Assembly (NCBI GenBank): GCA_016213305.1
Contig: JACRAV010000304.1
Coordinates: 1-7,073, forward strand
DNA length: 7,073 nt
DNA from: Candidatus Zixiibacteriota bacterium
Lineage (GTDB): Bacteria; Zixibacteria; MSB-5A5; GN15; FEB-12
Reading direction: 5' to 3'
Positions 5,340 through 7,073 of this stretch are shown here, one piece after another. The notes beneath the pieces are model-generated. The model saw only the letters and a list, made by a program, of their open reading frames with translations. It was not told the DNA's origin and made no database searches. How positions within the stretch are numbered: the first letter of the stretch is position 1; each line of letters starts with the position of its first letter. A program made the translations under genes and the position numbers.

Positions 5340-6443
5340 TCAATCGTGCCAGTCGGCGATGAAGATATTCGTCTCGTGCGGAACACTGCCGTTACGGTTC
5401 GACCCGAAGACCAGCTTCGTACCGTCGGGGCTGAACATCGGGAAACCGTCGAAAGTCGCGTTGAACGTGATCTGCTCGATCTTTTTCGTGGCGATATCAA
5501 CCATATACAAATCGAAATTCCGTTTTTGCGGATCGTTCATATTGGACGAATAGATCACCCGCTTGCCGTCGGGATGAAAGAACGGCGCGAAATTGGCGGC
5601 CCCGTTGTCGGTCAGGCGGATCGGCTTGCGATCGGCCAGATTCATGACATAAATCTCGAGCTTTGAAGGGCGGATAAGCCCCTGTTTGAGCAGGTCCTGA
5701 TACTCTTTGAGGGCGTCACCTTCGGGACGCGAGGCGCGCCAGCAGATCCATTTTCCGTCCCATGAGAACCAGGCGCCACCATCGTACCCCGGCATATTGG
5801 TAATCTGCTCAACATTCTTGCCGTCCGGGTCCATCGTGAACAATTCCAGATCGCCGGTGCGCACCGAGGTGAATATGATCTTCTTGCCGTCGAATGAATA
5901 TACCGCCTCGGCATCATATCCATCGGTACTCGTCAGGCGAACAATGTTGCTTCCATCGGGGTCGGCTTTGAAGATGTCGTATGTTGGATAAAGCGCCCAG
6001 ACATACCCGCGCGACATATCCGGTTTCGGCGGGCAGGAATCGCCGCCGAGGTGCGTGGAGGCATAGGTGATCGCTTTGCCATCCGGCTGGATGAACGGAC
6101 AGGTGGTGGCGCCCTTGCCGTTTGAAACCATTCGCACGCTGGAGCCGTCGGCGTTCATGCGATAGATGGCGTCGCAGTCGTGACCATCGCGGGCGGACTG
6201 GAAGATGATCTGCGAGGCATCGGCGTTGAAATACGCCTCGGCGTTCTGGCCGCCGAAGGTCAGTTTGCGAATATTGGTCAGATGTTTTTCGCCGGGAAAG
6301 ACGGTGCCGGCGGTGGAATCGGTGGGCGGAATCGTCTTCGTATCAAAGGCGAAGATCGATGGAGGAACCGCCAAGATAATACAGGTGCACATCAATGGCA
6401 TTGAGCACTTGTTAATCACACGGATCATTTGCTGCAAATTCAT
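5340..6443 (-). CDS. Exported PD40/TolB-like six-bladed beta-propeller protein
   Basis: A 367-residue protein with a signal peptide (hydrophobic core ~15-32, probable cleavage after IFA at 30-32). The mature part consists of six PD40 (WD40-like, TolB-type) repeats. Their inner strands have the xPDGxxIxFxS pattern (e.g. IQPDGKAITYAS 118-129, YSFDGKKIIFTS 182-193, FHPDGKRVIYSS 289-300, FSPDGTKLVFGS 337-348), alternating with D/E-[IL]-[YF] strands and PDG/NADG turns. Two insertions stand out: residues ~130-155 in blade 2 (THLGGDSCPPKPDMSRGYVW) and ~240-262 in blade 4. From memory, both are shared by a widespread exported PD40 family, sometimes fused to peptidases. Function is unproven; binding of a protein or glycan partner is the usual guess. 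The fold resembles the Tol-Pal propeller, but there is no TolB N-terminal domain, so I do not call it tolB. The ATG at 6443 has GGAGA at 6451-6455, 7 nt away. Confidence 0.88.
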   Translation of the reverse strand: MNLQQMIRVINKCSMPLMCTCIILAVPPSIFAFDTKTIPPTDSTAGTVFPGEKHLTNIRKLTFGGQNAEAYFNADASQIIFQSARDGHDCDAIYRMNADGSSVRMVSNGKGATTCPFIQPDGKAITYASTHLGGDSCPPKPDMSRGYVWALYPTYDIFKADPDGSNIVRLTSTDGYDAEAVYSFDGKKIIFTSVRTGDLELFTMDPDGKNVEQITNMPGYDGGAWFSWDGKWICWRASRPEGDALKEYQDLLKQGLIRPSKLEIYVMNLADRKPIRLTDNGAANFAPFFHPDGKRVIYSSNMNDPQKRNFDLYMVDIATKKIEQITFNATFDGFPMFSPDGTKLVFGSNRNGSVPHETNIFIADWHD

Positions 6444-6478
6444 ACTTTAATCTCCTATATCGCTTAATGTCGAGTAAT

Positions 6479-6507
6479 ATTGTACACTTGAAGTGCCCTT
6501 CTGTCCA
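6479..6507 (-). promoter_or_regulatory. Probable sigma70-type promoter of the PD40 protein gene
   Basis: On the minus strand TGGACA (6502-6507) is followed after 17 nt by TACAAT (6479-6484). Each hexamer matches 5 of 6 consensus bases. Transcription would start near 6472, leaving a leader of about 28 nt that contains the GGAGA ribosome site. Confidence 0.65.
6485..6495. promoter_or_regulatory. 11-bp palindrome between divergent promoters, possible operator
   Basis: CACTT and AAGTG flank a single central base. The site lies inside the spacer of the minus-strand promoter and overlaps the -35 of the plus-strand promoter, so one bound repressor could block both. No regulator gene is visible in the window. 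Confidence 0.35.
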
Positions 6508-6515
6508 TGTATATT
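6488..6515 (+). promoter_or_regulatory. Candidate promoter of the SRA-like gene
   Basis: TTGAAG (6488-6493) is followed after 16 nt by TATATT (6510-6515). The -35 matches 4 of 6 consensus bases and the -10 matches 5 of 6. A start near 6522 would leave a leader of 40-45 nt. It physically overlaps the promoter of the divergent PD40 gene. Confidence 0.5.
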
Positions 6516-6567
6516 TCATGCGAATAGTGCATGATATTCTGACTACGAAAGGCAGTCCGACTTGGTC

Positions 6568-7073
6568 ATGAGAGACGACATACTCACCTACCGGGAGCTC
6601 TGCGATAGGGAAGCCGTCCAAACTCTTCAACGGGGAATGAATTTCCGCATGAACCCCAACTATAGTGTTATTCTCATGTCGCAGAGGAAGAACGCTCCGT
6701 ATCAAGATGAAATACTGGGTGATGGTGAAACGATTGTATATGAGGGCCACGACCAACCCAAGAGCTCCAGCATAGCAGATCCCAAACAGATTGATCAGCC
6801 CGTGAATACGCCTGCGGGACATCTTACGCAGAACGGCAAATTCGTGAGTGCGGTCGAGTCATTTCGGAAAGGGGGTACCCCGGAAAAAGTTCGTGTTTAC
6901 GAAAAGCTCTTCAATGGTGTCTGGTCTTATAAGGGTCTCTTTGATCTTACGGACCATAAGTTTGTCAAAGTAGGAGGTCGTCGAGTGTTTAGGTTTACAC
7001 TCAGAGTAACCGTCGACACCGATTCGCCAACTGATCCGGGACTGCCGGGTCGCTCACGACTTATCTCTGCTGA
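6568..7073 (+). CDS. N-terminal part of an SRA-like domain protein, probably SRA-HNH restriction endonuclease (truncated by window end)
   Basis: The frame is open from a stop at 6532 to the window end, giving at least 168 residues. Residues ~32-147 follow the layout of an SRA (SET- and RING-associated, YDG) domain: YSVILMS (32-38), an acidic loop then DGETIVYEGHD (52-62), DPKQIDQP (71-78), TQNGKF (87-92), VRVYEK (108-113), WSYKGLFDL (119-127) and VFRFTL (140-145). SRA domains flip out modified cytosines; in bacteria they commonly sit before an HNH nuclease in modification-dependent (type IV-like) restriction proteins. From memory of that family, RSRLISA (162-168), after a Pro/Asp/Gly linker, directly precedes the HNH domain, which would lie just outside. 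The ATG at 6568 lacks a well-spaced ribosome site; a TTG at 6562 has GAAAGG 9 nt upstream and may be the true start. GC is about 48% over 6601-7020, below its neighbours. Confidence 0.8.
   Translation, partial: MRDDILTYRELCDREAVQTLQRGMNFRMNPNYSVILMSQRKNAPYQDEILGDGETIVYEGHDQPKSSSIADPKQIDQPVNTPAGHLTQNGKFVSAVESFRKGGTPEKVRVYEKLFNGVWSYKGLFDLTDHKFVKVGGRRVFRFTLRVTVDTDSPTDPGLPGRSRLISA

Noticed and set aside
5337..5666. Plus-strand frame opposite the 3' end of the PD40 gene
   Set aside because: It lies antisense to clear PD40 repeats and has no ribosome site; it also begins just after the shared terminator without a promoter.
5340..6443. Calling the PD40 protein TolB of the Tol-Pal system
   Set aside because: The TolB N-terminal domain is absent and no tolA, tolQ, tolR or pal gene is adjacent; only the propeller fold is shared.
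6412..6822. Minus-strand 136-residue frame with a hydrophobic N-terminal segment
   Set aside because: It runs antisense to the SRA-like gene, whose translation shows clear family motifs, and it overlaps the start and promoter of the PD40 gene. No ribosome site supports it.

Overview
This is a bacterial chromosomal fragment of moderately high GC (mid-to-upper 50s percent by spot count, dropping to about 48% at the right end). It holds five complete genes I can place in families, one complete gene of unknown family, and a gene fragment at each edge. Gram-negative architecture is suggested by a lipobox-bearing lipoprotein and an exported TolB-type propeller. The combination of BACON-like/Ycf48-like lipoproteins, PD40 propeller proteins and HD-GYP proteins is common in the FCB superphylum (Bacteroidetes to Zixibacteria-like lineages) and in uncultivated relatives. 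That placement is an inference of low confidence.

Layout from left to right: (1) the 3' end of a cysteine-rich reading frame (+, to 229) closed by a strong intrinsic terminator; (2) a DinB/YfiT-like metal-binding protein (+, 402-860); (3) a 232-bp convergent intergenic region rich in inverted and tandem repeats, including two near-identical 28-nt palindromes; (4) a RidA enamine/imine deaminase (-, 1093-1479) with its own plausible promoter; (5) an HD-GYP domain protein (-, 1602-2585), a probable cyclic-di-GMP phosphodiesterase; (6) a helical protein of unknown family (-, 2738-3361) followed by a strong terminator; (7) a divergent control region of about 310 bp; (8) a large lipoprotein (+, 3670-5271) with two BACON-like domains and a seven-bladed Ycf48/BNR-type propeller; (9) a hairpin shared by convergent genes; (10) an exported six-bladed PD40/TolB-like propeller protein (-, 5340-6443); (11) overlapping divergent promoters; and (12) the start of a gene (+, 6568 to beyond the end) encoding an SRA-like domain of the type found in front of HNH nucleases in modification-dependent restriction enzymes.

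Most genes appear to be independent transcription units, with strands alternating and hairpins between many of them. No large operon is visible. RidA, HD-GYP and the unknown helical protein lie in the same orientation, but hairpins and a promoter lie between them. The two exported propeller proteins converge on one terminator and have no evident shared pathway.

The item most worth following is the right-edge gene. It is a probable SRA-like/HNH restriction-type protein, cut off just where the nuclease domain should begin, in sequence with lower GC than its neighbours and with a promoter that overlaps that of the adjacent gene. I did not find convincing evidence of a wholly new multi-gene system inside the window itself.
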